Origin: Streptococcus catagoni
GTDB lineage: Bacteria > Bacillota > Bacilli > Lactobacillales > Streptococcaceae
Assembly: GCF_011421425.1 (NCBI RefSeq)
Contig: NZ_WPCW01000003.1
Span: 124,001-188,000 of the forward strand
Direction of reading: 5' to 3'
DNA: 64,000 nucleotides
Shown: in pieces, positions 40,229-49,974 of the stretch
How the letters are laid out: every line of letters begins with the position of its first letter
How positions within the stretch are numbered: the first letter of the stretch is position 1
The notes under the pieces: model-generated
What the model was told of the DNA's origin: nothing
Seen by the model: only the letters and a program-made list of their open reading frames with translations
Database searches by the model: none
Made by a program: the position numbers and the translations under genes

Positions 40229-41194
40229 TTATACCAAGCTTTCAGCAGCTTTCTCTAAGACTTGCATAACAGCCAAACTATGTTGAAGAGCTTGATCAAC
40301 TTTTTTAACATCTTTTTGATTAATAATTTCCTGGAAAGCTTTAAACTCTGCTACCATACGGTGCTCTGACTGATTTAGATTAAGGACTAGAGGCTCTTGT
40401 CCCCTTACTGCTACTTGGACTTGTGGAAGGGTATTTGTTGCTCCAAGAACAGCTATGGAGCCTTGATTTCCCTGAATAGTTGATCTAATATCAGCCTCAC
40501 AATCTTTAGCTCCAATGCAGACTACTTTAAACTCTTCATAATCAAGTAAGAGGACGCCTGAAGTATCAACTCCTCTTTCCATGTTTGCCATATAGCTGAC
40601 ATCCTTTGGCTGACCAAATAAGCCTACAACCAAGTGAATGTTGTATATATTTAAATCTCTTAAAGCACCGCCACCCTTACTGGCGTCAAAGGCTGGGGCA
40701 ATCTGACCTTCCTTAAAGGCATCATAGCGTGAGGAATACTGAGAGTAATTACATTCAACTATTTTGACCTGACCAATTTGCTTAAGATTTTCTTTGATAA
40801 AATGAAAATTCTCCAAGTATTGGTTGGTAATAGCTTCAAGCAAAATAAGGTCTTTTTCCTTTGAGATCCTTACCAGCTCTTCTAGCTCAGATAGGCGTAA
40901 GGTAAAGGGTTTTTCACAAATAACATGTTTTCCTGCAAGCAGACCTTGCTTAGCCATTTGATAATGAAGATGGTTAGGGCTGGCAATATAAAGAGTATCA
41001 ATTTCTGGATAGGATAAAAGCTCTTCAAATTGACTAAATGCTTTTTCTATAGCAAACTGCTCTACTAAGGCCTGGGCCTTTCCAATACTTCTAGGTGTTG
41101 AAAGAATAGCTTTCAAGTCTATCCCATCTATTTCTGATAATACAGGTAAGACATCTTCAACAATTTTACCTGTTCCAACAATGGCTAATTTCAT
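40229..41194 (-). CDS. Gfo/Idh/MocA family NAD(P)-dependent oxidoreductase
   Basis: A 321-residue protein: Rossmann start MKLAIVGTGKIVEDVLPVL, YIASPNHLHYQMAKQGLLAGKHVICEKPFTL, a typical EKP catalytic lysine region. The family oxidises or epimerises sugars and related alcohols. The substrate is unknown. It lies 80 nt downstream of the SDR gene and may be co-transcribed. Confidence 0.92.
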   Translation of the reverse strand: MKLAIVGTGKIVEDVLPVLSEIDGIDLKAILSTPRSIGKAQALVEQFAIEKAFSQFEELLSYPEIDTLYIASPNHLHYQMAKQGLLAGKHVICEKPFTLRLSELEELVRISKEKDLILLEAITNQYLENFHFIKENLKQIGQVKIVECNYSQYSSRYDAFKEGQIAPAFDASKGGGALRDLNIYNIHLVVGLFGQPKDVSYMANMERGVDTSGVLLLDYEEFKVVCIGAKDCEADIRSTIQGNQGSIAVLGATNTLPQVQVAVRGQEPLVLNLNQSEHRMVAEFKAFQEIINQKDVKKVDQALQHSLAVMQVLEKAAESLV

Positions 41195-41274
41195 AGTATC
41201 TCCTTTTATTATCTTGTGTTTGTATATCTACTATCATGCAAAATACTTCTTACTGACTCTTGATTTTTGCCAGG

Positions 41275-41973
41275 CTATTTCAAGGTCCAACCACCGTCAA
41301 TCTTGATAATTTCTCCCTGTAAAGCCTGAGCCTTCCCAGAAGCCAGAAAGGCTGTCAATTCAGCAACTTCTTCTGGGACAATCCATCTGCCAATAGGTGT
41401 TTCTTGGGCCACCCACTTAGCTAAGCCACCAGGTTCAAAATCACTGGCAGTCATTGCTGTTTTAACAGCACCTGGGGCAATTCCAAAAACCTGAATTCCA
41501 TCTGCTGCGTAATCCAGTGCCAACTGTTTAGTGAATCCAGCTAAAGCGTGCTTGCTGCTGGTATAGGCAGCACCGCCACCACCGGCTACAAAACTAGCAA
41601 TAGAACACATATTGATGATGATACCCGATTTTTGGGCTTGCATTTTTTTAAGATAAAAACGGATGATCTTAACCACTGCAAAAAAATTCGTTTCAAAAAC
41701 TTGGGCAAAATCATAAGGGTCACTTTCCAGTAGAGGCTTATAAGAATCGAGAATCCCTGCAGTATTACAGATGATATCAATCTGAGGAAGGAATTCAAAT
41801 AATGCCTGCAAATCAGTTCTGACATCTAAGTGCAAAAAAGAAAAATCACCCTCTAATTGTGGGGACTCAGAGAGGTCAACCCCGTAAACCTCATAACCCT
41901 TATCTAATAGCAATTGGGCTTGGGCCTTCCCAATTCCTGAGGAAACCCCTGTAACCAGAACCTTCTTAGTCAT
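41275..41973 (-). CDS. short-chain dehydrogenase/reductase (3-oxoacyl-ACP reductase-like)
   Basis: From ATG 41973 the product is 232 residues: MTKKVLVTGVSSGIGKAQAQ with the TGxxxGIG nucleotide motif, an N-T-A-G motif, and catalytic Ser/Tyr/Lys in GAAYTSSKHALAG. The start lies inside the end of the DUF2829 gene (8-nt overlap, ATGACTAA), pointing to coupled translation. Actual substrate unknown; FabG-like annotation would be a guess. Confidence 0.92.
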   Translation of the reverse strand: MTKKVLVTGVSSGIGKAQAQLLLDKGYEVYGVDLSESPQLEGDFSFLHLDVRTDLQALFEFLPQIDIICNTAGILDSYKPLLESDPYDFAQVFETNFFAVVKIIRFYLKKMQAQKSGIIINMCSIASFVAGGGGAAYTSSKHALAGFTKQLALDYAADGIQVFGIAPGAVKTAMTASDFEPGGLAKWVAQETPIGRWIVPEEVAELTAFLASGKAQALQGEIIKIDGGWTLK

Positions 41974-42202
41974 CCACTTCAACCCAATCTGTCGCTAAAA
42001 TATCACATACTGTTGGTGACCACATTGAAAAACCTTCGCCATCACCAGAAACATTAATGAGAAAATAAGGGGTCACATCTAAGGCCTGGCCATTTTGCTC
42101 AATACGATCAAACAATTGAACATAGTTCTCAGCTCCACCCCAACCTTGTCGGACATATTTTCTCTTCTTTTTCAAACCTGGTAAAATCTCTTCAAATGTC
42201 AT
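41966..42202 (-). CDS. DUF2829 family protein
   Basis: A 78-residue soluble protein (MTFEEILPGLKKKRKYVRQGWGG ... ATDWVEVDD). The WxxP(T)xxDIxAxDW end is the DUF2829/Thoeris anti-defence-like fold seen in many phage and bacterial proteins; function here unknown. Overlaps the SDR start by 8 nt, so they form a unit. AAAAGGAGAAA precedes the start. Confidence 0.82.
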   Translation of the reverse strand: MTFEEILPGLKKKRKYVRQGWGGAENYVQLFDRIEQNGQALDVTPYFLINVSGDGEGFSMWSPTVCDILATDWVEVDD

Positions 42203-42286
42203 ATTTTTCTCCTTTTGTTTCTTTTTAATATTATAGCATCAATATCCCAATGTGTTAGCTTTTTTAGTTTAATGACAGTATAGATT

Positions 42287-42315
42287 AAAAGACACCCCTA
42301 GACAAGGTGTCTTTT
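42287..42315 (-). terminator. terminator downstream of brnQ
   Basis: AAAAGACACC / GGTGTCTTTT perfect 10-bp stem with a 9-nt loop, about 90 nt past the brnQ stop and before the DUF2829 gene. Confidence 0.8.
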
Positions 42316-42401
42316 GTTTTGATACTTTTCCTAGGTGGTGGAAAAGCAAAAAGCTATTAAAAGTGTGTGATCAGGCTGTTACCTGTTCTAAAAAGTTCCT
42401 T

Positions 42402-43745
42402 CTAGGCTTCCGCTTGAAAACGAGTGAGGTCAAAGGCCTGCCCCTTTTGTTTATCTGGTAGAATCAATGCCACTAGTAAACCTAATAGTGTTGGCATGAA
42501 CCAGCCCATTGAGATGGCATGAAAAGGCAGATAAGCCACCAATTGATTTAAGATATCAAGCTTAAGAAGACTAGCTAGCACTTCCAAAAATGAAACGAGG
42601 GTGACCAAAGCAATGGTCACAGACATTCCTCTTTTGGACAAGGGTAGAAACTTGTTGAGCAAGATAATAATAACCATGACAATAACGATAGGATAAAGCA
42701 GAGTGAGAACTGGTAGGGAGAACTTAATCACAGCATTAAGTCCAAGATTAGCCACTAAAAAGCCCACAAAAGAGAATACCGCCGCAAACAATTGGTAGTT
42801 GCCAAAGGTAAAATGCTTATCAAAAAATTCGGAAACAGAGACAATTAAGCCAACAGTAGTCGTAAAACAGGTCAAAACAACCATGAAACTTAGGAAAAGA
42901 CGACCAAAGGAGCCAAATAACTGATAAGAAGCATGGGCTAAGATATAGGCTCCCTTATTAATATTGGGATCAGCCAGAACCTCTGAAGGAATGGCAAATT
43001 TATTACCTAAAAAGGCCAAACCAGTGTATAAAATGCCAAAGGCTAAGCTGGTAACAATACCGACCACCCAAATTGTCGATAGGTATTCTTTTTTACTCTT
43101 AAAACCAAATTGTTTTAAGGTTTCACTGGCTACCAAACAAAAGGCCACAGCAGCTAGGGCATCTAAGGTATTATAACCAGCTAGGATACCTTTTCCCAAA
43201 GCACCAGTCAGATAAGTCGCACTAGTTTCTGAGCTAGGAGCGGCTCCAAACTTTACTGCTCCTGCAACAACCAAAGAAAGAATCAAGATAGCAAAAAGAG
43301 GGGTTAGAATCTTGCCAACACTGGTCATAATATTATTAGGTCTAAAGGCCAGCAAAAAGGCGGCCAAAAAGTAAAGGGCTGTAAAAATGAAAAGAGCAAG
43401 TGAACTCTGTCCCACTAGAGGGCTTAGGCCGACTTCAAAGGAAACAGTTGCAGTCCTTGGAATAGCAAACAAGGGGCCAATGGTTAGATATAGAACAACC
43501 AAAAAGCTCAAGGAAAACCAAGGGCTAAACTTGCTATCCATCTCTTCTTTATAGCCTCCATTAGTCAGGGTTCCGACCAAGAGGGTGACAACAGCTAAGC
43601 CAACACCTGATAGGCAAAATCCTATAATAGCAGGCCAAAATTGACTGCCAGATTCAGCACCTAGAGCAGGGGGGAAAATCAGATTTCCAGCTCCAAAAAA
43701 TATTCCAAACAACAATAAACCTGTCAAAAATCCTTTTTTAACCAT
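42402..43745 (-). CDS. brnQ: branched-chain amino acid transporter BrnQ
   Basis: A 447-residue membrane protein with about 12 segments, starting GFLTGLLLFGIFFGAGNLIFPPALG, the LIVCS family signature. It imports Leu/Ile/Val with Na+ or H+. Transcribed alone. No T-box or CodY box could be recognised in 43746-43920. Confidence 0.95.
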   Translation of the reverse strand: MVKKGFLTGLLLFGIFFGAGNLIFPPALGAESGSQFWPAIIGFCLSGVGLAVVTLLVGTLTNGGYKEEMDSKFSPWFSLSFLVVLYLTIGPLFAIPRTATVSFEVGLSPLVGQSSLALFIFTALYFLAAFLLAFRPNNIMTSVGKILTPLFAILILSLVVAGAVKFGAAPSSETSATYLTGALGKGILAGYNTLDALAAVAFCLVASETLKQFGFKSKKEYLSTIWVVGIVTSLAFGILYTGLAFLGNKFAIPSEVLADPNINKGAYILAHASYQLFGSFGRLFLSFMVVLTCFTTTVGLIVSVSEFFDKHFTFGNYQLFAAVFSFVGFLVANLGLNAVIKFSLPVLTLLYPIVIVMVIIILLNKFLPLSKRGMSVTIALVTLVSFLEVLASLLKLDILNQLVAYLPFHAISMGWFMPTLLGLLVALILPDKQKGQAFDLTRFQAEA

Positions 43746-43922
43746 TTACGAGTATTATGTAAGCTCTTTGCTTACACCTTTCTATTGAAATTTATCCTCT
43801 ACAATCTGAACTTTCTAATACTAAAACTCAAGTTTTCAAGGAATTGTTTTCTATTATATCAAAAATTGAAGAATAATCTATATTTTTTCGGAATTTTCTA
43901 ACAATTAACCACCCATAATAAG

Positions 43923-43946
43923 AACCAAGCCTATCTAAGCTTGGTT
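43923..43946 (-). terminator. terminator after the MprF-like gene
   Basis: AACCAAGC / GCTTGGTT perfect 8-bp stem with an 8-nt loop about 80 nt past the stop; the T tract is short, so strength is uncertain. Confidence 0.6.
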
Positions 43947-44024
43947 TAATTTTTAGATTACTACTTCTCAGCAAATTTTCTCAGCTACCTACAGAGACAA
44001 GAACAAAGGAAGTGAAAAAGTAGC

Positions 44025-45674
44025 CTAGTTCTTCTTGTCACTCTGATAGGAAGCCTTCAAGAGGGCTAAAATAACCAGGGGAAAAAGAGTCTGCTTGGGA
44101 TAGGCAATGTAGTAAGGAACCCAGTAGTGCGCAAATTTCTCCTTGTATTTTCTTAGGCCATTAAAGGAATAAATCTGAGAGCCATAGCGGTAGAGTAAAT
44201 GTCCCAACTTTTCAGTGAAAAAACTGAAACGGTATTGACCAACTTTGGATAGGGGACTCATTCCTATATTAAAGCTAGAGATACCTCTTTCTTTGGCATA
44301 GGTAATGATCTGAATAAAAAGAACATCCATAACACCCTTGGGAGCTTCCTTAGAGTAGCGCATTAAGTCAACAGACAAGGAATCCTCAGACTTGGAGTAT
44401 TCCAAGCTGGCAAAGGCCACTACCTCTCCGTCTACGTTTGATAAGGTGGCCATATCAGCATGTGACAGGTAGGCTGGATCAAAATTACCCAGAGAAAAGC
44501 TCATTTCCTGCCGGCCATTTAACCAATCCTTTGAGACTTTTGACAATTCCTCTAGGAAGGCCTGGTTATAAGGAGGTGAGACTACTTGAAATTGGAAACC
44601 AGCTTTTGTGACCTGATTAGTGACAGACCTTAAATTCTGCCTTTTCTTCCCTGATAGAGTAAAATTCTCAGGGCTGACCATTCCTTCTTCTCCTAGTTTG
44701 ATAAAGTCAAAGCCATAATCATGAATGGATAAAACCTGGGACTCTGAGATTTCATAAAAAACTGGATGAAAGTTATAAGTGTCAGCTTCTGTCATAAAGG
44801 CAGATAGGGCCTGATCAAAGTAAGTTTGATCCCCAATAAAATCTCCCATGACCAAGAGCTTATCTCCAATTGGCTTAAATTGCAGAGCCATCATATCTTG
44901 TCCATCCTTTTGGAAATACCAAATCCGTTTATCTCCTAAAAAGGCAAGATTACTGTAATGATGATCCCCTTTTTCAAGAACAGCCAGATAGCGTTGTTGA
45001 TCAAAGACTTGACCGATATAGTGACGCCTTTTCTTTAGGGAAATCATAAAAATAAGAAGGGAGAGGATCATGACTAAGAGGCCTAACAAGCCCATAAACC
45101 ACCAATGCAGAGAAGGCACAGAAAAATGCTCTGCCACGGGCACCCGCACCGGATGATTCCTACCAACTAAATTCCTGTAGCCCAAAAGAAAATAAGAAAT
45201 AATCAGGAAAAGCCAGATCAAGCCATCCAATAAACCATCTTCAGCAGTGATAATCAATTGCTGACGATACAAAAGAGACCGACTAAAGCAAAGAAAGGCG
45301 ATTAACAAGCTTAATAAGAGGGAGGGAAAGACACTGCTGTAAAAAAAGAGGGTATAAATAAAGGACAGTAACAGAAAAATCAGGGTTGGGAAAAATGCCT
45401 TCTGATAACGGTTACCAATTGCCCTGCCACATATTAACAAGGAAAAGCCCAGCATTAGACTTGGCACCTGTCTAATCAGAACCACTCCAGTAAAACCATA
45501 AAGCTTATCCCTAATGATTGGCAGATTAATAATACTGTCATGACTGGTCACCATCAAAACCAGGGTTATTCCAGACAAATAAAACAAAAAAATCATCAAA
45601 TAGAAGAAACCATTAACTATGATATCCTTTAACAATTGATTCTGTTTTTCCTTAAAAAATGTGAGTACTTTCAA
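44025..45674 (-). CDS. MprF-like DUF2156 phosphatidylglycerol aminoacyltransferase-type protein
   Basis: A 549-residue protein with about six membrane segments (15-215) and a C-terminal GNAT-like synthase domain (about 240-530), including FSLGNFDPAYL, VAFASLEYSKSEDSLSVDLMR and FNIGMSPLSKVG. Full MprF is about 840-870 residues with 14 helices. Here most of the N-terminal flippase part is absent, so it resembles the shorter DUF2156 forms. It may add an amino acid to phosphatidylglycerol and lower envelope charge. Biochemical role unproven. Confidence 0.82.
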   Translation of the reverse strand: MKVLTFFKEKQNQLLKDIIVNGFFYLMIFLFYLSGITLVLMVTSHDSIINLPIIRDKLYGFTGVVLIRQVPSLMLGFSLLICGRAIGNRYQKAFFPTLIFLLLSFIYTLFFYSSVFPSLLLSLLIAFLCFSRSLLYRQQLIITAEDGLLDGLIWLFLIISYFLLGYRNLVGRNHPVRVPVAEHFSVPSLHWWFMGLLGLLVMILSLLIFMISLKKRRHYIGQVFDQQRYLAVLEKGDHHYSNLAFLGDKRIWYFQKDGQDMMALQFKPIGDKLLVMGDFIGDQTYFDQALSAFMTEADTYNFHPVFYEISESQVLSIHDYGFDFIKLGEEGMVSPENFTLSGKKRQNLRSVTNQVTKAGFQFQVVSPPYNQAFLEELSKVSKDWLNGRQEMSFSLGNFDPAYLSHADMATLSNVDGEVVAFASLEYSKSEDSLSVDLMRYSKEAPKGVMDVLFIQIITYAKERGISSFNIGMSPLSKVGQYRFSFFTEKLGHLLYRYGSQIYSFNGLRKYKEKFAHYWVPYYIAYPKQTLFPLVILALLKASYQSDKKN

Positions 45675-45754
45675 GCAATCCCCTCTTTTCTAATGATCAT
45701 TGACTTTTCTAGTTAACATAAAAATCATTAAAGAAACCTTAAAAACCAGTAAAA

Positions 45755-45781
45755 AGAGTAAAAGCATCTAACTTTTACTCT
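45755..45781 (-). terminator. terminator after metG
   Basis: AGAGTAAAAG / CTTTTACTCT perfect stem with a 7-nt loop and T run, 9 nt past the metG stop. Confidence 0.88.
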
Positions 45782-45789
45782 CTCCTTTC

Positions 45790-47796
45790 CTAACCAATGA
45801 TAGAACCATTTGGTACAGACGGATCAACCGTTAATACAGATAGCTTGCCATCAAACTCTGCTGATAAAATCATGCCTTGGCTGACATATTTTTTCATCAT
45901 CTTACGTGGCTTGAGATTAGCGACGATCTGTAATTTCTTACCGACTAATTCTTGTTCCTTAGGATAGAACTTAGCAATGCCTGATAAGATTTGACGATCT
46001 TCTCCGTCACCAGCATCTAGTCTGAAGCGCAGCAATTTATCAGAACCTTCGACTCTAGAAACTTCCTTAACTTCGGCTACACGGATTTCCACGGCATCAA
46101 AGGTCTCAAACTTAATCTCTTCTTTTTCAGATTTTAGTTCCACTTCTTCTGGTATCCACTCTTTTTCTTTTGGAGAATTAGCAGAGCCAGCTTCCATTTC
46201 TTGCTTGATAAAGACAATTTCTTCTTCCATATCTAAGCGTGGGAAGATCGGTTGCCCTTTAGCAATGACTTGGCTCTTTTCAGGTAGAGTAGCAAGTCTT
46301 AGATTTTCTAAATCAAAATCTGTCGATAAACCAAGCTGCGTCATAATAGCATTTGACGTTTCCATCATGAATGGTTGAATGAGATGAGCCACCACGCGCA
46401 AGCTAGCTGCCAAATGCGCCATGACAGAAGCTAATTGCTCCTTATCACCGTCTTCTTTTGCAAGCATCCATGGAGCTGTTTCATCGATGTATTTGTTGGC
46501 GCGTGAAATGATTGACCAGACTGCATCAAGAGCGCGTGGGTAATCAACAGCTTCCATTTGTTTGTGGTAGTCAGCGATTTTTTCATCAACCAAGTTGGCT
46601 AAATCAGCATCATATTCAGTGACATTTTCAACATAAGTTGGGATCTGACCAGCAAAGTACTTGTTAATCATAGCAATGGTACGGTTAAGGAGATTTCCTA
46701 GGTCGTTGGCAAGTTCATAATTGATGCGACCGACATAATCTTCTGGTGTAAAGGTACCATCTGAACCCACTGGCAGACTTCTCATCAAATAGTAACGTAA
46801 AGGATCTAGTCCGTAGCGTTCTACTAACATCTCAGGATAAACCACATTACCTTTTGATTTGGACATCTTGCCATCTTTCATGACAAACCAACCATGGGCA
46901 ATTAGACGTTCTGGCATTTTCATGTCTAACATCATCAAGAGAATTGGCCAGTAGATGGAGTGGAAACGAAGGATGTCTTTACCAACCATGTGAAAGACCG
47001 TGCCATTCCAGAATTTATCAAAATTAGCATGGTCTTCTTGACCATAGCCAAGTGCTGTCGCATAGTTAAGAAGAGCATCAATCCAAACATAAACAACGTG
47101 TTTAGGATTTGAAGGGACTGGTACTCCCCAGGTAAAGGTTGTCCGAGAAACTGCTAAATCTTCCAAGCCTGGTTCAATGAAGTTTTTAAGCATTTCGTTC
47201 ATACGACCATCTGGTTGAATGAATTCTGGGTGTTCATTAAAGAAGGCAACAAGCTTGTCAGCATATTTACTGAGGCGAAGGAAATATGACTCTTCTGAAA
47301 CCCATTCTACCTCATGCCCTGATGGTGCAATACCACCTGTAACATTGCCTGCTTCATCTCGGAAAACCTCTTCTAATTGGCTTTCTGTGAAAAATTCTTC
47401 ATCAGACAAGGAATACCAGCCAGAATATTCACCAAGATAAATGTCATCTTGGGCAAGCAATCTTTCAAAAATATCAGCAACCACTTTTTCATGGTAGGCA
47501 TCTGTGGTACGAATGAATTTATCATAAGAAATATCAAGTAAAGACCATAATTCTTTCACATCTCTAGCCATACCATCAACATAAGCTTGTGGTGAAACAC
47601 CTGCTTCTTCTGCCTTAGTCTGAATTTTTTGGCCATGTTCATCTAAGCCAGTTAAGTAGAAGACCTCATGGTTCATCATGCGTTTATAGCGGGCTAAAAC
47701 ATCACAGGCAATGGTGGTGTAAGCTGAACCAATATGAAGCTTGCCAGATGGGTAATAAATGGGCGTTGTAATGTAAAATGGTTTTTTCTCAGTCAT
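45790..47796 (-). CDS. metG: methionyl-tRNA synthetase
   Basis: From ATG 47796 ([35 protein letters not shown] upstream) a 668-residue class I synthetase. HIGS and KMSKSKGN motifs are present; the C-terminal tRNA-binding domain ([29 protein letters not shown]) closes the protein. The five-residue longer frame to 47811 lacks homology. No T-box precedes it. It lies upstream of the MprF-like gene. Confidence 0.97.
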   Translation of the reverse strand: MTEKKPFYITTPIYYPSGKLHIGSAYTTIACDVLARYKRMMNHEVFYLTGLDEHGQKIQTKAEEAGVSPQAYVDGMARDVKELWSLLDISYDKFIRTTDAYHEKVVADIFERLLAQDDIYLGEYSGWYSLSDEEFFTESQLEEVFRDEAGNVTGGIAPSGHEVEWVSEESYFLRLSKYADKLVAFFNEHPEFIQPDGRMNEMLKNFIEPGLEDLAVSRTTFTWGVPVPSNPKHVVYVWIDALLNYATALGYGQEDHANFDKFWNGTVFHMVGKDILRFHSIYWPILLMMLDMKMPERLIAHGWFVMKDGKMSKSKGNVVYPEMLVERYGLDPLRYYLMRSLPVGSDGTFTPEDYVGRINYELANDLGNLLNRTIAMINKYFAGQIPTYVENVTEYDADLANLVDEKIADYHKQMEAVDYPRALDAVWSIISRANKYIDETAPWMLAKEDGDKEQLASVMAHLAASLRVVAHLIQPFMMETSNAIMTQLGLSTDFDLENLRLATLPEKSQVIAKGQPIFPRLDMEEEIVFIKQEMEAGSANSPKEKEWIPEEVELKSEKEEIKFETFDAVEIRVAEVKEVSRVEGSDKLLRFRLDAGDGEDRQILSGIAKFYPKEQELVGKKLQIVANLKPRKMMKKYVSQGMILSAEFDGKLSVLTVDPSVPNGSIIG

Positions 47797-47915
47797 TTTA
47801 ATTCCTTTCAAGGCTAATGAAACCTTATTGCATTTTCTATTATCTCTATAATACTTTATTATAGCATATTAGGCTTTTCAAAGAAACCGGTCTAACTTAA
47901 GAGCAGAGCCTAAAA

Positions 47916-47942
47916 AAGTGAAAATCAAAATGATTTTCACTT
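47916..47942 (-). terminator. terminator after the unknown membrane protein gene
   Basis: AAGTGAAAATC / GATTTTCACTT perfect 11-bp stem with 5-nt loop and six T on the minus strand, about 145 nt past the stop. Confidence 0.85.
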
Positions 47943-48088
47943 AAGTTGAAGACAAAGTCATTTTTTGATACCTTCCTTAGATGCTGTCGGACGGTAGGTT
48001 AAACAGTCAGAGAAGTGACTGTTTAAGAAAACCAAAGAATTCCATGCCTAAAATTTGTTCTCATAAGTTCTCTCTGACAAATAGAGTC

Positions 48089-49768
48089 CTAAGGGGTTGC
48101 CGGTGAAGTCTTAGTAGAGTTTTTTATTTCCACATTTAAGAGATAGTTGCTATCTCCCAGGTTGGCTGTGAAGTGATCACCAATCTTAAGGAATGGCAAG
48201 AGGTCACTACTATCCTTACTTGCTTTAATCTTGTATATCTTATCCTCTGAAGAGATGTAGTAAACAGTGGTACCAGAAATGATCTGACTAGCTACTTGAT
48301 CCACCTGACCAGTAATTTTTTTCACCTTTTTAGGCGAGGGACTTAAGGACGACAAACCACTGGTATCACGATCTGTAAACTGTGAAATGAGGGCACCGAT
48401 ATCATTATTGACAGTAACCTGTTGGTAATCCTCTGCATCCACTAGGGCGTAGGACTTGATCAAACTAGCTCCATCTTTTAAAGAAATCAAATAGAAGGCT
48501 TTCTCATTGAGCTTAACTAGGGTCGGAGCAGTGGCTGAGTAGCCCTTCTCTTGAACCTCTCCTTCTGCCGACTTCATTGCAGAGGTTTCTGTGGCAGAAG
48601 CCAATTTGTAATTGGTAATTTCTCTGGTTCTCATATTAACCAGGATAAAACCAAGGTTTGAGGAATCAGCCGTCGCAGAGGTAATCCCTGTATAGAGGTA
48701 AATATCTGAACCAATAGCAATATAGTTATAACTCTTGGTAGTCTTTTTGACACCACTTTGACTAAAGACAGTATTCCAGTAGCCTTTTTGATAGGTATAG
48801 TGGTCATTGACTCTGTCTAATACATTTTCCGCAGAATAGACGCGATCAACCCACTTAGGAATATCCTTCAAGGCATAATACTTAGACTCACCTGTCACAG
48901 CATCTAATAAGATAGCTCCTGTGGGATCCGGAGAAGATAGGCCAAACTTTGGTTTATAGATCGTTGCTACATAGTAAGGATTGCCTTGATCATCAACCTC
49001 AAAGGAAGGATCTGAGAAAATCGTGAAAGGATGTGAGAAACGTAGATGCCTCATGGTATCTCTAAACATATATTCTGAATCAGAATATTTCATGGCCTTT
49101 TTTAATTTTACTAATTCTGCCTTACCTGTTGTCTGATTGACTTTGACATAGTAATTGATCCCTTCTTGACGATTGGTCAACCACTTCCAGAAATTTTTAT
49201 ATTCCAGAGGTGAAACACGATAGGGCTGTTTACCAATGGTGATCTGTCTGTAGTCATTTGATATGCCAAATTGGGAAACCTTGTCAATAGTTCCTAGATA
49301 AGTATCACCAATCTTTTCAGCTGATTCCCTATCTAAGAGGGCCAAGGTCGAAATGTTGGTTTCAGGGAAGTCCTCTTTGAAATCCTTATCTTTGACCTGA
49401 ATAACATTAGCATAGCTTTTTGCCCTAAAGATTTTACTATTTACAAGAGATAATAGAGCAAGAACCATGGCAATGGTCAGTATGGTCATGAGAATCCATT
49501 TAAGACTTCTTACAAAGGGCTTAAAGAAAGCTGTCACATCTTTGGCATTATGCCTTGTTTTTAGCTGGGCTTTTCCTGAAAAAAGACTTAAAAAGCCATC
49601 TGATATACTATTTAGGGAAATGTTGATTGCTAAAATAACCAGTAAAAAGATGAAAAAGATCCAGAAGTCCCCACCAAAGATATTTAATGGCGGTAGATTT
49701 ATCCAATAATATACGAAGACAACGATAAACGATAGAGTACTAAGTGCAAGTGACAATGTTTTTTTCAT
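48089..49768 (-). CDS. conserved membrane protein of unknown function
   Basis: A 559-residue protein I do not recognise. It has three hydrophobic helices (about 5-25, 30-52, 92-115) and a large C-terminal part, probably extracytoplasmic. Two segments, YYVKVNQTTGKAELVKLKKA and GAILLDAVTGESKYYALKDI, resemble PepSY-type repeats, and later parts resemble beta-propeller/PQQ-like strands (SYNYIAIGSDIYLYTG, ISGTTVYYISSEDKIYKI). Conserved in streptococci as far as I recall, adjacent to metG and a surface proteinase. Function not inferable. Confidence 0.7.
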   Translation of the reverse strand: MKKTLSLALSTLSFIVVFVYYWINLPPLNIFGGDFWIFFIFLLVILAINISLNSISDGFLSLFSGKAQLKTRHNAKDVTAFFKPFVRSLKWILMTILTIAMVLALLSLVNSKIFRAKSYANVIQVKDKDFKEDFPETNISTLALLDRESAEKIGDTYLGTIDKVSQFGISNDYRQITIGKQPYRVSPLEYKNFWKWLTNRQEGINYYVKVNQTTGKAELVKLKKAMKYSDSEYMFRDTMRHLRFSHPFTIFSDPSFEVDDQGNPYYVATIYKPKFGLSSPDPTGAILLDAVTGESKYYALKDIPKWVDRVYSAENVLDRVNDHYTYQKGYWNTVFSQSGVKKTTKSYNYIAIGSDIYLYTGITSATADSSNLGFILVNMRTREITNYKLASATETSAMKSAEGEVQEKGYSATAPTLVKLNEKAFYLISLKDGASLIKSYALVDAEDYQQVTVNNDIGALISQFTDRDTSGLSSLSPSPKKVKKITGQVDQVASQIISGTTVYYISSEDKIYKIKASKDSSDLLPFLKIGDHFTANLGDSNYLLNVEIKNSTKTSPATP

Positions 49769-49900
49769 TTTTCCCTCTCTTTTTCCTTACTATATTAAGT
49801 TCCTTTCTTATCATTATAGCATATTATTGCAGCTGTGCTAGCCTTTAGAAGTACCTCTTAGCCTGATTCCATGGCAAATAGTGGCTTTTTAGGAAAAGAA

Positions 49901-49944
49901 AAAATCACCTTGTCCATTCGCCATTGAATGAACAAGATGATTTT
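49901..49944 (-). terminator. terminator after the CEP gene
   Basis: AAAATCA-TC-TTGT-T-CATTC and GAATG-G-ACAA-GG-TGATTTT form a long interrupted stem with a 6-nt loop, followed by T run on the minus strand, about 30 nt past the stop. Confidence 0.8.
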
Positions 49945-49974
49945 AAAAAGTGAGACTGACGCTATTAATCTGCC

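Noticed and set aside
43746..43920. A T-box or CodY site upstream of brnQ
   Set aside because: No T-box consensus or clear CodY motif could be read in this stretch.
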